The notes: generated by a model not told the origin, from the letters alone. 64,000 nt of DNA from an uncultured Bacteroidales bacterium (GCA_900316125.1 ONBO01000007.1:1-64000); one strand, 5' to 3'. Shown: positions 7,691 to 19,123, counted from the stretch's first letter. Numbers and translations: made by a program.

Positions 7691-8275
7691 TCAGCCTATA
7701 TAATTTTTTTCTTTCGCCAGTTTGCGCATGTTGAGTATGGCGTAGCGCATTCTGCCGAGCGATGTGTTAATGCTGCAGCCAAGCTGTTCTGAGATCTCTT
7801 TGAAGCTCTTGTCCTCATAAAATCTCATGTAGACAATCTGCCTTTGGTTTTCCGGCAGGTACTTTACAAGGCCCAGAAGTTGGTTCTCTGTCTGAATTGA
7901 TATTATGAAATCCTCGATGCTGCCATCGCTGATATCCTTGTTGTTTAGGAGCGTGAAGTCTTCATTCTCAGCAGAGACTACGTTCTTGCTGGCGTTGGCG
8001 CGCATATAGTCCATCACCATATTGTGAGCTATGCGCATAACCCAGTAACGGAACTTGCCCTCCTCACTGTATGAGCGGTTGCGTATACAGGTAATTACTT
8101 TGATGAAGGTCTCCTGAAAGATATCATTGCTGTCATCCTCGTTCTTTACGTATGAGTAAATATGCGAGAATATATAGTCTTTATGCCTTAGGAGAAGGTG
8201 ACCAAAAGCCTCATTGTTACCGTCTGCGTAGAGCTTGACAAGCTCTTCATCAGACATCTGGTTAAATAATGTCAT
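7691..8275 (-). CDS. RNA polymerase ECF sigma factor
   Basis: A 194-aa sigma-70 family, ECF-type factor. Region 2 covers roughly residues 20-90 (KDYIFSHIYSYVKNEDDSND and FRYWVMRIAHNMVMDYMRAN, the -10-melting helices). Region 4 lies near 135-185 (LPENQRQIVYMRFYEDKSFK and EQLGCSINTSLGRMRYA, the helix-turn-helix). No anti-sigma gene is adjacent, so control may be transcriptional or by a distant partner. It faces away from the atp operon terminator. A TAAATTTG box on the minus strand near 8370-8378 is a possible promoter with a leader of about 90 nt. Confidence 0.92.
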   Translation of the reverse strand: MTLFNQMSDEELVKLYADGNNEAFGHLLLRHKDYIFSHIYSYVKNEDDSNDIFQETFIKVITCIRNRSYSEEGKFRYWVMRIAHNMVMDYMRANASKNVVSAENEDFTLLNNKDISDGSIEDFIISIQTENQLLGLVKYLPENQRQIVYMRFYEDKSFKEISEQLGCSINTSLGRMRYAILNMRKLAKEKNYIG

Positions 8276-8394
8276 TCTTTACAAGTGTTGATAGTGTAGT
8301 AAAGTGTCTGACCTATAGGCTAATTTGGTTTAAATGAATATTTGTTGTTTTTATTGTGCAAAAGCATGGCAAATTTATACAAATTTTAATAAAA

Positions 8395-8428
8395 AACAAA
8401 GAAACACGGATAAAATCCGTGTTTCTTT
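8395..8428 (-). terminator. intrinsic terminator of the atp operon
   Basis: A perfect 14-bp stem (8398-8411 with 8415-8428, loop AAA) is followed on the minus strand by a T-rich run. It lies 21 nt after atpG and ends the ATP synthase operon. Confidence 0.85.
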
Positions 8429-8448
8429 CGTGTGATATGTTAAATTTT

Positions 8449-9333
8449 TTAATTTCTAACTGCCTCAGAGCCGCTGACGATATCGATAAGGTCAGTGGTG
8501 ATAGACTCCTGACGGGCTCTGTTATACTGCTGTGTGATTTCAGAGAGCAGGTTCTGTGCATTGTCAGACGCAATCTGCATGGCCGTGGTTCTTGCTCCGT
8601 ATTCAGAAGCGTAAGAGTCAAGCAGTGTGGCGTAGAATATCAGTTTTACCACAATAGGTACTAAATTCTCCACAAATGTCTTGGCGTCCGGCTCCACAAA
8701 GTATAGCCTGTTTGAACCGGATTTTGCTTCAATGGAAGGCAGAGGCAGGAACTGGTCACATGTAGGTATCTGAACACCAGAGTTCTTAAAGTGGTTGTAC
8801 AGAAGCTCTATGCGGTCTGTTTTGCCGTTTGTGAAGCTTTCAGTAAGGCTTTTTGCCACCTCACTTGACTTGTTGTAGTCCGGTTTTTCACAGATATGTA
8901 CATAGTTGCTGTCAATTTCTATATTCTCATTAAGCCTAATGGTGTATTTTAGTGCGTCAGCCACCTTCTTGCCTATAGGAATTATTAGAATCTTATGACC
9001 AGCCTCCAAATGTTCTGCGATAGACTTTTTCAGCAGTTTTATAATATTTGAGTTAAACGCACCGCAGAGTCCTGAACTTGAAGTTACAGGAATAAGCGTA
9101 ACGTGTTTCACCTCACGCTCCACAGAAAGTGACACCTTGAAGTTCTCATCATCAATGGAGCCCATATATCTTGCAAGAACATCTGTGAGCTTGTTCTTAT
9201 AGGGAACTGTGCTCAGGGTGCGCTCCTCCGCCTTGTGAAGTTTTGCAGCCGCCACCATCTTCATGGCGGATGTAATCTTCAGAGTGGAGGTTACGGAACC
9301 TATTCTTGCTCGTATCTCTTTTAGTGATGCCAT
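8449..9333 (-). CDS. atpG: ATP synthase F1 gamma subunit
   Basis: A 294-aa central-stalk subunit that rotates inside the alpha3-beta3 ring. The N-terminal helix ASLKEIRARIGSVTSTLKIT, with ITSAMKMVAAAKL, and the C-terminal helix containing YNRARQESITTDLIDIVSG form the antiparallel coiled coil of the family. The internal SSGLCGAFN motif is conserved. It is the last gene of the operon, 3 nt after atpA, and is followed by a strong terminator. Confidence 0.97.
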   Translation of the reverse strand: MASLKEIRARIGSVTSTLKITSAMKMVAAAKLHKAEERTLSTVPYKNKLTDVLARYMGSIDDENFKVSLSVEREVKHVTLIPVTSSSGLCGAFNSNIIKLLKKSIAEHLEAGHKILIIPIGKKVADALKYTIRLNENIEIDSNYVHICEKPDYNKSSEVAKSLTESFTNGKTDRIELLYNHFKNSGVQIPTCDQFLPLPSIEAKSGSNRLYFVEPDAKTFVENLVPIVVKLIFYATLLDSYASEYGARTTAMQIASDNAQNLLSEITQQYNRARQESITTDLIDIVSGSEAVRN

Positions 9334-9336
9334 CTA

Positions 9337-10920
9337 TTACTGTTTGAACTGTTTAGCCAGATTCAAGGCCTCTGTTGTAAGAATCTCTTTAACGTTATCA
9401 TCAATCTTGCCAGCCTTAAGCACGTCAAGAACATCTTCACGGTGCTTTACAGAGAGAAGCTCCAGGAATCTCTTTTCAAACTCCGCCACTTTGTTCTCTG
9501 GAACATCCTTAAGAAGTCCGTTAGTGCCACAGAATATGATGGCAATCTGGTCTTCTGCTGTAAGTGGTGAGTACTGAGGCTGCTTAAGAATCTCAGTGTT
9601 CTTACGTCCCTTATCAAGAATAGCCACTGTAGTTTGGTCAAGGTCTGAACCAAACTTACTGAATGACTCCAATTCACGGAACTGAGCCTGGTCAAGTTTC
9701 ATTGTACCAGCCACTTTCTTCATTGACTTAATCTGAGCGTTACCTCCTACACGTGATACTGAGATACCTACGTTGATAGCAGGACGCACACCTGAGTTAA
9801 AGAGGCTTGACTCTAGGAATATCTGACCGTCAGTAATTGAAATTACGTTTGTAGGGATGTACGCTGATACGTCACCTGCCTGAGTCTCAATGATAGGAAG
9901 AGCTGTTATAGAACCGCCACCCTTAACAATATCTTTGATAGAGTCAGGCACGTCATTCATCTTGCGGGCTACATTATCATTAGCGATAATCTTAGCGGCA
10001 CGCTCCAGAAGACGTGAGTGCAGGTAGAATATATCACCAGGATAAGCCTCACGTCCAGGTGGACGACGAAGAATAAGAGACACTTCACGATAGGCGACAG
10101 CCTGCTTTGAAAGGTCATCATAGATGATAAGTGCATGACGGCCTGTGTCTCTGAAATACTCTGCAATGGCTACACCTGCGTATGGTGCATAGTACTGCAT
10201 GGCTGCAGGGTCTGACGCTGTGGCTGAAACCACAATAGTGTATTTCATGGCGTCATATTTCTCCAGAGTCTGAACCAAGTTTGCAATGGTGGAACCCTTC
10301 TGACCAATACCTACATAGATACAGTATATTGGATCACCGTTATCGTAGTTAGCCTTTTGGTTGATAATGGTATCTACTGCAATAGCTGTCTTACCTGTCT
10401 GACGGTCACCAATGATAAGCTCACGCTGACCACGTCCTATAGGTATCATTGCGTCAATAGCCTTCAAACCAGTTTGGAGAGGCTCGTTTACAGGCTGACG
10501 GAACAAAACGCCAGGAGCCTTGCGCTCCAGAGGCATCTCATACGCCTTGCCCTCAATAGGTCCCTTGCCGTCAATAGGCTGGCCAATGGTGTTTATAACG
10601 CGTCCGAGCATTCCCTCTGTTGCCATGATAGAGGCAATACGTTTGGTTCTTTTAACGGTGAAACCCTCTTTAATTGAAGATGTCGCACCCATGAGAACTA
10701 TACCCACGTTATCCTCCTCAAGGTTTTGAACAATACCCATCACACCGTTCTCAAACTCAACAAGCTCATTAGCCTGAACGTTGTTGAGGCCAAAGACACG
10801 TGCCACGCCATCACTGACCTGAAGAACCTTTCCAATCTCTTCAAATTCTAATTTGTTTTTGAAACCATCCAGTTTCTGTTTGAGAACACTGGATATTTCA
10901 CTTGGTTTAATGTCTGGCAT
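9337..10920 (-). CDS. atpA: ATP synthase F1 alpha subunit
   Basis: A 527-aa non-catalytic nucleotide-binding subunit. The Walker A motif GDRQTGKT is at residues 171-178. The alpha signature [14 protein letters not shown] is present near residue 370, and the N-terminal beta-barrel begins around residue 28. The length is typical of Bacteroidetes. Its start overlaps the atpH stop by 14 nt, consistent with coupled translation. Confidence 0.98.
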   Translation of the reverse strand: MPDIKPSEISSVLKQKLDGFKNKLEFEEIGKVLQVSDGVARVFGLNNVQANELVEFENGVMGIVQNLEEDNVGIVLMGATSSIKEGFTVKRTKRIASIMATEGMLGRVINTIGQPIDGKGPIEGKAYEMPLERKAPGVLFRQPVNEPLQTGLKAIDAMIPIGRGQRELIIGDRQTGKTAIAVDTIINQKANYDNGDPIYCIYVGIGQKGSTIANLVQTLEKYDAMKYTIVVSATASDPAAMQYYAPYAGVAIAEYFRDTGRHALIIYDDLSKQAVAYREVSLILRRPPGREAYPGDIFYLHSRLLERAAKIIANDNVARKMNDVPDSIKDIVKGGGSITALPIIETQAGDVSAYIPTNVISITDGQIFLESSLFNSGVRPAINVGISVSRVGGNAQIKSMKKVAGTMKLDQAQFRELESFSKFGSDLDQTTVAILDKGRKNTEILKQPQYSPLTAEDQIAIIFCGTNGLLKDVPENKVAEFEKRFLELLSVKHREDVLDVLKAGKIDDNVKEILTTEALNLAKQFKQ

Positions 10921-11449
10921 AATATTCTAAATTACTTAATTGTCCTTTTATACTGGCATCCATGCGGTTGCTCTCTATGTCAAGAATGAAACCGCCTATA
11001 ATACCGCTGTCAATCTTTTGTCTGACTTCTATGTTGTTAGAGCCACTGAGCTTTGAAATATATTTCTTTATTGCCTCAAAAGATTCTTTTGAAAGCTCAG
11101 AAGCACTTGTTAACGTGCTAATTACAATGTTTTTTTCTTTGCGGTAAATCTGCTCGTACATGCGCACAATGGATGGCATATACTCTTCACGCTTCTCATC
11201 TATGACAAAATTGATGAAGTTGAGAACGTCAGGGCTTGCCTTCTTGCCGCCAGCCACAGATATAAGAAGGTCTTTCTTCTCACTGTCAGTGATGGTGGGG
11301 GAGGCCAACGCCGCCTCTATCTCAGGATACTGGTCAAACGCCATGCCCATGGCAGAAAATTCAGCGTACACCAAATCCTCAGTCTTCTTCTCTTTTGCGC
11401 TCATAAGGAGTGCGCGCGCATATCTTGTTGATATTTTTCCGCTATTCAT
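10907..11449 (-). CDS. atpH: ATP synthase F1 delta subunit
   Basis: A 180-aa OSCP/delta subunit that joins F1 to the peripheral stalk. The N-terminal [13 protein letters not shown] helix and the C-terminal [20 protein letters not shown] signature are family hallmarks. It lies between atpF (7-nt gap) and atpA (14-nt overlap). Confidence 0.95.
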   Translation of the reverse strand: MNSGKISTRYARALLMSAKEKKTEDLVYAEFSAMGMAFDQYPEIEAALASPTITDSEKKDLLISVAGGKKASPDVLNFINFVIDEKREEYMPSIVRMYEQIYRKEKNIVISTLTSASELSKESFEAIKKYISKLSGSNNIEVRQKIDSGIIGGFILDIESNRMDASIKGQLSNLEYYARH

Positions 11450-11456
11450 TATGCTT

Positions 11457-11963
11457 TTAGCTTGCAGGTGTATCCTTCTCCATAGATGTCAGCAGGCGGC
11501 TTACGTAGTCACTTTGTGCCTTTTTATTGGCAAGTTCTGTCATAAGCACCTTCTCCGCCATCTCAATAGACAGGGATGCAACCTCTTTTCTCAACTCTTT
11601 GATAGCATTCTCTCTTTCACGTCTTATCTGGTCATTGGCGGCCTCAATAATTTTAGCAGCCTCCTGTTCAGCCTTGGCTTTTGCCTCAGATATCATCTTC
11701 TGGTTCAAGTCTTTAGTCTCCTGAACCATCTTGAGCTGCTCGGCCTGTGCCTGAGCAATAATCTGATTACCCTTGGCCTCCAGACTCTCCAGAGTTTTTA
11801 CAGCCTCGTCAGCTTTTCTAAGTGACTCAGCTATATGCTCTTGACGCTGGCTTACCGATTTCAGGAGTACCGGCCATGCAAATTTGGCAAGTATGAAAAA
11901 TAGTATGCTGAACGCTACAAGCATCCAGATAACCAATCCTGCTTCGGGTAGGAAAAGATTCAT
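11457..11963 (-). CDS. atpF: ATP synthase Fo b subunit
   Basis: A 168-aa peripheral-stalk subunit with one N-terminal membrane helix (about residues 8-28: GLVIWMLVAFSILFFILAKF), then a long charged helix rich in Glu, Lys, Ala and Gln that forms the dimeric stalk. It is preceded by the 117-nt atpE-atpF gap, which holds two hairpins. Confidence 0.95.
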   Translation of the reverse strand: MNLFLPEAGLVIWMLVAFSILFFILAKFAWPVLLKSVSQRQEHIAESLRKADEAVKTLESLEAKGNQIIAQAQAEQLKMVQETKDLNQKMISEAKAKAEQEAAKIIEAANDQIRRERENAIKELRKEVASLSIEMAEKVLMTELANKKAQSDYVSRLLTSMEKDTPAS

Positions 11964-11995
11964 AAACTTTAATTTTTAATAGTAAACAAACATTT

Positions 11996-12067
11996 TGGGG
12001 CGTGCCCCAGTTTTGGCATTGACCATATAAAGCCTTTCGGGTTCTTTTGAAAAGGACCCGATAAGGC
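11996..12067 (-). promoter_or_regulatory. two intercistronic hairpins between atpE and atpF
   Basis: The larger hairpin spans 12032-12067. Outer arms GCCTT/AAGGC enclose an 11-bp stem (12038-12048 with 12050-12060, one wobble). A second, TGGGG/CCCCA with a 4-nt loop, lies at 11996-12009. No T-run follows either, so they look like mRNA processing or stability elements rather than terminators. They follow the gene whose product is needed at about ten copies per complex. Confidence 0.7.
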
Positions 12068-12080
12068 GTATGGCGTGGTA

Positions 12081-12344
<264 letters not shown>

Positions 12345-12373
12345 TTATAAATGTTTAATAAATATTACTTCGT

Positions 12374-12396
12374 TTAACTCTCAATTCTCAACTTTC
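12374..12396 (-). repeat. heptamer tandem repeat over the atpB stop
   Basis: On the minus strand, units GAAAGTT, GAGAATT and GAGAGTT follow each other with period 7. The atpB stop TGA (12388-12390) is formed at the junction of the first two units. Confidence 0.65.
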
Positions 12397-13488
12397 ATGA
12401 TGCTCAACCTGCGCCAGCCCTATGAATATGGCTGAAAGCATTGTGAATACGTATGCCTGAATGAACGCTACCAGCAGCTCCAGACAGTACATAAACACTG
12501 AGAACAGAATTGACACCACTGACACGCCTGCACCCACGGCCACTCCCATTATTGATGAGAAAATGAATATGAGGCAGATAAGCACCAGTATTATCATGTG
12601 GCCTGCAAATATGTTTGCAAAGAGCCTTATCATAAGCGCAATAGGCTTTGTGAACGTTGATATAATCTCAATAACAGGCATAAGCGGAAGCGGAGCCTTG
12701 AGGAACAGCGGCACCTCAGGCCACAGAACCTCTTTCCAGTACTCCCTTGTTCCAAATACGTTGGTAATCACGTATGTGAACATTGCAAGCACAAAGGTTA
12801 TTGAGATATTACCTGTAAGGTTGGCGCCGAACGGGAATATTGGCACCAGACCCATAAGGTTGTTAAGCAGAATAAAGAAGAAGACTGTGAGCAGGTAAGG
12901 GGAGTAGCGTAGGTACTTGTCACCTAATGCCGGCTTAATTACGTCTGCTTCAATATAGTTGATTACAGCCTCTAACAGATTATGACCTTTTGAAGGCACG
13001 CCAAGCGGATTCTTCTTATATTTGGCCGCCATAGGCACAAATATGAGAATGAGAATAAGGCTTGACAGCAGCAGTGCAAAAACGTTACGTGTTATGGAGA
13101 GGTCAAACGGACGCACAATCTCACCTTGTGAGTTGGTCTCCACTATCTTTCCGTCATAGTCGCCGCCTTTCTGAATGAAGAAACCTTCATACATATCGCC
13201 GTGGGTCACCTTATTGGCGCCAAACACAAACCAGCCTCTCTCAGCACTCCTCACAATAACAAGAAGCGGCACTGAGATAGGGTGGCCGTTTATCTCAGTT
13301 ATGTGGTACTCGTATGCGTCACCTATGTGTGAGAATATAACATCCTTTGCATCAAAGGGCTCATTCTCTTCAACCTCCGATGCCACCTCTGGTGCTGCAA
13401 CAGAGTCCTGCTGCACAGCCTCCACTTCATCAGCGTATGCTATTACTGAAAAAAGTGATAATGTTAATATGTAGAAAAACTTCCTCAT
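12388..13488 (-). CDS. atpB: ATP synthase Fo a subunit
   Basis: A 366-aa stator channel subunit. It begins with a signal-peptide-like stretch and a long periplasmic extension (about residues 1-115), typical of Bacteroidetes AtpB. Membrane helices follow, with the essential arginine in PIALMIRLFANIFAGHM and a final helix containing QAYVFTMLSAIFI. The last codons (HES, then TGA) lie in an intergenic heptamer repeat. It lies downstream of the AtpI-like gene. Confidence 0.96.
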   Translation of the reverse strand: MRKFFYILTLSLFSVIAYADEVEAVQQDSVAAPEVASEVEENEPFDAKDVIFSHIGDAYEYHITEINGHPISVPLLVIVRSAERGWFVFGANKVTHGDMYEGFFIQKGGDYDGKIVETNSQGEIVRPFDLSITRNVFALLLSSLILILIFVPMAAKYKKNPLGVPSKGHNLLEAVINYIEADVIKPALGDKYLRYSPYLLTVFFFILLNNLMGLVPIFPFGANLTGNISITFVLAMFTYVITNVFGTREYWKEVLWPEVPLFLKAPLPLMPVIEIISTFTKPIALMIRLFANIFAGHMIILVLICLIFIFSSIMGVAVGAGVSVVSILFSVFMYCLELLVAFIQAYVFTMLSAIFIGLAQVEHHES

Positions 13489-13502
13489 CTTTACGTTAAT
13501 AA

Positions 13503-13532
13503 TTCTTAACTCTCAACTCTCAACTTTCAACT
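13503..13532 (-). repeat. heptamer tandem repeat upstream of atpB
   Basis: On the minus strand, AGTTGAA, AGTTGAG, AGTTGAG and AGTTAAG repeat with period 7, between the AtpI-like stop and the atpB start. Confidence 0.75.
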
Positions 13533-13534
13533 GT

Positions 13535-13909
13535 TTAGTGTTGGTATTTCAGACTCATCAGCGTCTCCTCAACCAGGAATATGAAATAGTAGACAGAGGC
13601 TCTTATAGGAATCCATACGTCTACGTCCTTGGCTACAAACACATATATGATGAGCGGACATATTATGAAAAAGAATTTGCATGCCTTGTATACGAAAAAT
13701 ATCTTTACCCCGGAGTTACTGCTGAAAAACTTCTCCAAATTCAGGCAATACATCACCTGTGTCATTGTGAACAGAACGGGTATTGCAATGTAAATGTCTG
13801 AAAAGTCTCTCTTGAAGGCTATCTGATTTACTCCGTAGAGCACTATCTCAAGCACTACAATTGAAATCAGTGATATTATCAGCTCACTCTTGTTTCTCAT
13901 CTTGCTCAA
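13535..13909 (-). CDS. AtpI-like membrane protein
   Basis: A 124-aa protein with four predicted membrane helices, located between atpC and atpB. This is the position where Bacteroidetes atp operons carry an AtpI-like assembly factor for the c-ring. The sequence itself is poorly conserved, so the assignment rests on size, topology and synteny. Its start overlaps the atpC stop by 26 nt. Confidence 0.7.
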   Translation of the reverse strand: MSKMRNKSELIISLISIVVLEIVLYGVNQIAFKRDFSDIYIAIPVLFTMTQVMYCLNLEKFFSSNSGVKIFFVYKACKFFFIICPLIIYVFVAKDVDVWIPIRASVYYFIFLVEETLMSLKYQH

Positions 13910-14141
13910 CGCACGCTGTAACTACATTGTCGCTAATCTCCACAAATCCGCTGCTGACAGGGAATTTCAGTTTCTCCTGAGATTCACTGGTTTCCACTAA
14001 TATCTCACCTTTCTCAAGAAGAGATACGATAGGAGCGTGATTTTCAAGCGCTGTGAAACTGCCATTGACAGACGGAATTGTAACTGCCACAGCCTCACCT
14101 GTGAAAATCTGTTTTTCTGGAGCTAATATCGCGACTTTCAT
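13884..14141 (-). CDS. atpC: ATP synthase F1 epsilon subunit
   Basis: An 85-aa protein corresponding to the N-terminal beta-sandwich of epsilon (VAILAPEKQIFTGEA start; NGSFTALENHAPIVSLL). The C-terminal helical hairpin that inhibits ATP hydrolysis in other bacteria is missing, which is usual in Bacteroidetes. It lies 5 nt after atpD. Confidence 0.93.
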   Translation of the reverse strand: MKVAILAPEKQIFTGEAVAVTIPSVNGSFTALENHAPIVSLLEKGEILVETSESQEKLKFPVSSGFVEISDNVVTACVEQDEKQE

Positions 14142-14146
14142 ATTAC

Positions 14147-15760
<1,614 letters not shown>

Positions 15761-15777
15761 GAAAAAAGATGTTTTCG

Positions 15778-17079
15778 TTACTTTGATATGTCCGGACGAC
15801 TTGCCAAGACAGTGTTTATCCAGTAATCTTTTACTTTGTCCCACTCATAATAAACGCCATTTACGCCCTCTATAGGCAGGTGGCACTCCTTCTCATTTAG
15901 CATTATCTTCACTAATACAGGATTTTTTGCGTTTTTTGTCTTGAAGAATATCAACTGTATGTTGCAGGCCATAGGGAACATGGTGTATGAACGCCAGTTC
16001 TCTGCCAGATCCTCCATGCTGGTGGCTCTGTAGGCGCAGTTGTCAAGGTGCATGAGAGCAGCCAGCGGAAGCAGTATGCCGTCATGCCCGAATCGCATGG
16101 TGGCAGCATCGCCGCCGTTAGATATAATGGTGTCAGCAGTGGTGATTATGTTCATGAGAAGCTCCTCATGTGCGTATGGCCTGGCATATTTTGTAACGGG
16201 GCTGAACCCGCAGTTGTTATACCAGAAGTAGTTTGAGTACATCCAGCTGTTATAGCACTCCTCAAGTGTGAACAGTGGCAGCAGCTCTTCATGATAGTCT
16301 GTGTTCTGCATGCTTATGGCCAGTTCATAGAGCATGGAGTAGAAACGGCGCTTGGTGAGCGGCATTACAGACTCATCATATTCAGTGAATAGTTCACCTA
16401 TGATTCTGTCTGGCTTTATGAGCTCCTCCTTAGCCTTCTCCAGCGCCTCCTTGAACTCTTTCCCTGATTCAAGTTTGTGCAGAGGGTCTGGTCTGTTGCT
16501 TGCTCCGTTATTCATATAATACAGGTCAGCCACCGATGCGTCAGTGTGTATCTCAAGCTGCGGATTGCAGCCTTTGAGTGTGTAGCACTCGCTCATCATA
16601 GAGAGCATACACCTTGCCACTACTGTGGAACGTGCGTCTATGCGTTTGCGCCCCTTGAACACTTCTGGAAAGTTGTGGTACATACGACGTGCCACATCGG
16701 CGTGCTGGCGGAAGCCGAGCGATGTTAGCTCTCCGTAACGGTCTCTTGCAATGTACTCAAGTGTGTCAACCAGCTGCATTACAAGGCGTCCTGTCTCTGT
16801 AAGTGTTCCAAGTGAGTCTGCCTTGTGAAGCACCTCCTGCGGCTTTACGTAGTCTTTTTTACCGAGCAGGTATCTGGAGCCGTGCCTCTGGTATGTGCTT
16901 ATATAAAACGGTTTGTAGCCTTTGGGGGCTTTTGTGTAATGTGTGGTGTCTGGCGTAGGGTAGGCGTAGTATTGGTTGCCTGCAAGCTCCAGATTCTCAT
17001 CTATCTCCTCTTTGGCTGTTCTTGCAAACACAGCGATGGAGGAGAGTGCAATAATTAATAGGATTGATATTCGTTTCAT
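15778..17079 (-). CDS. histidine acid phosphatase, MINPP/phytase-like, secreted
   Basis: A 433-aa histidine phosphatase of clade 2. A signal peptide (residues 1-19, cut after VFA) leads to the catalytic YQRHGSR motif (RHGSR at 65-69). The proton-donor segment is FGHDGILLPL near residue 340. Related Bacteroides enzymes are multiple inositol-polyphosphate phosphatases that dephosphorylate phytate. Periplasmic or surface location is inferred from the signal peptide. It precedes the broken maf gene on the same strand. Confidence 0.88.
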   Translation of the reverse strand: MKRISILLIIALSSIAVFARTAKEEIDENLELAGNQYYAYPTPDTTHYTKAPKGYKPFYISTYQRHGSRYLLGKKDYVKPQEVLHKADSLGTLTETGRLVMQLVDTLEYIARDRYGELTSLGFRQHADVARRMYHNFPEVFKGRKRIDARSTVVARCMLSMMSECYTLKGCNPQLEIHTDASVADLYYMNNGASNRPDPLHKLESGKEFKEALEKAKEELIKPDRIIGELFTEYDESVMPLTKRRFYSMLYELAISMQNTDYHEELLPLFTLEECYNSWMYSNYFWYNNCGFSPVTKYARPYAHEELLMNIITTADTIISNGGDAATMRFGHDGILLPLAALMHLDNCAYRATSMEDLAENWRSYTMFPMACNIQLIFFKTKNAKNPVLVKIMLNEKECHLPIEGVNGVYYEWDKVKDYWINTVLASRPDISK

Positions 17080-17085
17080 ATTATT

Positions 17086-17614
17086 TTAGTCTAAAAACTG
17101 GTTTAACTCTTTATAAAGGCGCTGTATGGGTAGCCCCATGACATTAAAGTAGGAGCCCACAATCTTCTCTATGCCTATGTAGCCTATCCACTCCTGAACT
17201 CCGTATGAGCCGGCTTTGTCAAAAGGCTTGTACACGTCAATGTAGTGCTCTATCTCTTCAAGGCTCAAGGCTGTGAATGTAACTTCTGACAGGGCGTGGA
17301 ATACTTTACTGGAGCATTGTTACGGCCTCACTGCGTGACTGCGGCTTGCCCAGCACATTGTTATTCACTAAGACCACCGTGTCTGCCGTTATGGCAAGGG
17401 TGCCTTCTGACATAAGGGGTAGATATGCGTCAGCTTTATGCTCCGCTATGTATGTGGGTATCTGTGCTCCTTGCAGCCCGTCCGGATAGCGCTCGTCAGT
17501 GTCTACGCTGGTACACTGAAAGTCTACCTCTAATCCCTTCAGCAGCTCACGGCGACGTGGGGACTGGGACACAAGAACCACACTGTAATTTTTTAATTTA
17601 TCTGGTAATAACAT
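17086..17614 (-). pseudogene. maf: Maf nucleoside-triphosphate pyrophosphatase, frameshifted and internally deleted
   Basis: The 5' part (ATG 17614, MLLPDKLKNYSVVL and VSQSPRRRELLKGL) and the 3' part (ALSLEEIEHYIDVYKPFDKA through GLPIQRLYKEL) are clear halves of a Maf/YhdE protein, which hydrolyses non-canonical NTPs. They are in different frames, joined near 17300. Against typical Bacteroidetes Maf, roughly 20 codons around the SGK-x2-VxTG segment are missing, so the break is a deletion that is not a multiple of three rather than a single-base error. It starts 1 nt after the UbiA stop. Confidence 0.8.
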
Positions 17615-17615
17615 A

Positions 17616-18569
17616 TTATATGAATACACTAAACAACATCCCGACCAGCATTGTGATCTTGAGGGTGAGGCTGGCGGCGGAGTAGCCGCTGCGGCACTGT
17701 GCGGTCCATAGCTGGTATATAAAATATAGGCAAAGCACCTCAAGCGCAATGGCGAATGAGAGTGTGATTCTGTCTATCGGTGTTTTAAGAACAAATAGGG
17801 CAAAGTAGGCTATGACGGCCATGGTTATTACGGTTATTACGCTGATAACCACTTTGCTAACTGTTACGCCCCATACTATAGGCATGGTGCGGCACTCCAT
17901 CTCACGGTCTCCCTCTATATCCTCAATGTCCTTTACCATCTCACGTATCAAGGTGAATAGGAATGCAAACAGGGAGAATCCAAGAATCCAGTTCCAAACT
18001 TCCTGAATTGGGTCTGTCTTGAGTAGAATCAGCATACTTAGAAGGTCTGGGTTTGACTGAAGTTTGAGTATCAGCGCCTTGTTTGAAACATATCCCACCA
18101 GAAATACGCATAGGAAAGTGCAGATGGATATCATTATATTGCCAAGCAGAAGCTGGCGTTTGTAGCTTGATGAGTAGAACCACAGTATGCCTGACACGCC
18201 TGCGTATATGAAGACCAATGTAAGATCTCTTGTTATGGCAGCCAAGGCTATGCCTGCTATGTTCCCTATTACAAGGAGAGTCTGGAAGTATGTGCCAGCC
18301 TGAGCCCTTGTCACTGTTTTGCCTACAATAACCTTTGACGGCTTGTTTATCTCGTCAATTTTGGTGTCAAAATAGTCATTGATAACATATCCTGCTGCCG
18401 CTATCGTCAGAATTGAGACCATCAGAAGGCTGAACACAAGCGGAAACAAATCTATTGACACACCGCACTTGTAGTAAATGGGGTTCACCACGCAGAACTG
18501 CATCAGACACACCACCAATGCAATCATCAAAATGTTTATCGGCCTAATTAACTTTATATAGTTTATCAT
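17616..18569 (-). CDS. UbiA-family prenyltransferase
   Basis: A 317-aa integral-membrane prenyltransferase with about nine helices. The first Asp-rich prenyl-diphosphate motif is NDYFDTKID near residue 64. The second is REMVKDIEDIEGD near 210. Bacteroidetes homologues at this locus are usually annotated as geranylgeranylglycerol-phosphate geranylgeranyltransferase-like, but the acceptor cannot be told from sequence. It is followed 1 nt later by maf. Confidence 0.88.
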   Translation of the reverse strand: MINYIKLIRPINILMIALVVCLMQFCVVNPIYYKCGVSIDLFPLVFSLLMVSILTIAAAGYVINDYFDTKIDEINKPSKVIVGKTVTRAQAGTYFQTLLVIGNIAGIALAAITRDLTLVFIYAGVSGILWFYSSSYKRQLLLGNIMISICTFLCVFLVGYVSNKALILKLQSNPDLLSMLILLKTDPIQEVWNWILGFSLFAFLFTLIREMVKDIEDIEGDREMECRTMPIVWGVTVSKVVISVITVITMAVIAYFALFVLKTPIDRITLSFAIALEVLCLYFIYQLWTAQCRSGYSAASLTLKITMLVGMLFSVFI

Positions 18570-18586
18570 GCTGGAAATTTAAAATT

Positions 18587-18601
18587 TTTAACTTTCAACT
18601 A
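18587..18601 (-). repeat. short heptamer repeat upstream of the UbiA gene
   Basis: On the minus strand, TAGTTGAAAGTTAAA follows directly on the stop of the KdsC-like gene. It is the same unit family as at 3.2, 12.4, 13.5, 43.9 and 50.7 kb. Confidence 0.55.
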
Positions 18602-19123
18602 TTACCACACAAACACCTCACCAGTCATCCACTTATCCTGCGCGCGCATTGTCTGTTCAATGATGTCACGCACGCAGCCGCAACCACCGTTTATGTGTGA
18701 AATGTAGTCTACCACCTCCTTAACCTCATGGGCGGCGTCAGCAGGGCAGCAGGATATTCCCGCCTGGCGCAAAACTGGTATATCGGGGAGATCATCACCC
18801 ATATATACAATCTCACTGTCAGTCAGGTTGTGCTTTTGCTTAAAGTGCTCGTAGTCAGTAAGTTTGTTGGCTGACTTGCAATAAAGGCTCTCAATCTCAA
18901 AAATCTTGCAGCGGTTGCGCACCATGGTGGTGTCAGCCCCGGTAATTACAGCCACTATATAGCCGCTCTTCATGGCGTATTGCAGCGCATAGCCGTCCTT
19001 TACATTGGCGGTGCGTATGGGAGTGCCGTCTTCCGTCATATTCATAAGTGATGAGGAAAGCACGCCGTCCACGTCAAAAACAAACGCCTTAATCTTGTGA
19101 AGTCTCTCTTTGTAGTTGCTCAT
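18602..19123 (-). CDS. KdsC-like HAD phosphatase
   Basis: A 173-aa type C0 HAD phosphatase without a cap domain. Motif I is FVFDVDGVLSS (two Asp near residues 16 and 18) and motif IV is YMGDDLPDIP. KdsC removes phosphate from 3-deoxy-manno-octulosonate-8-phosphate on the way to lipid A core synthesis, which is the most likely role. It overlaps the upstream DUF2520-type gene by 35 nt. Confidence 0.88.
   Translation of the reverse strand: MSNYKERLHKIKAFVFDVDGVLSSSLMNMTEDGTPIRTANVKDGYALQYAMKSGYIVAVITGADTTMVRNRCKIFEIESLYCKSANKLTDYEHFKQKHNLTDSEIVYMGDDLPDIPVLRQAGISCCPADAAHEVKEVVDYISHINGGCGCVRDIIEQTMRAQDKWMTGEVFVW

Noticed and set aside
11160..11825. 221-aa plus-strand ORF
   Set aside because: It is antisense to atpH and atpF, which are certain genes.
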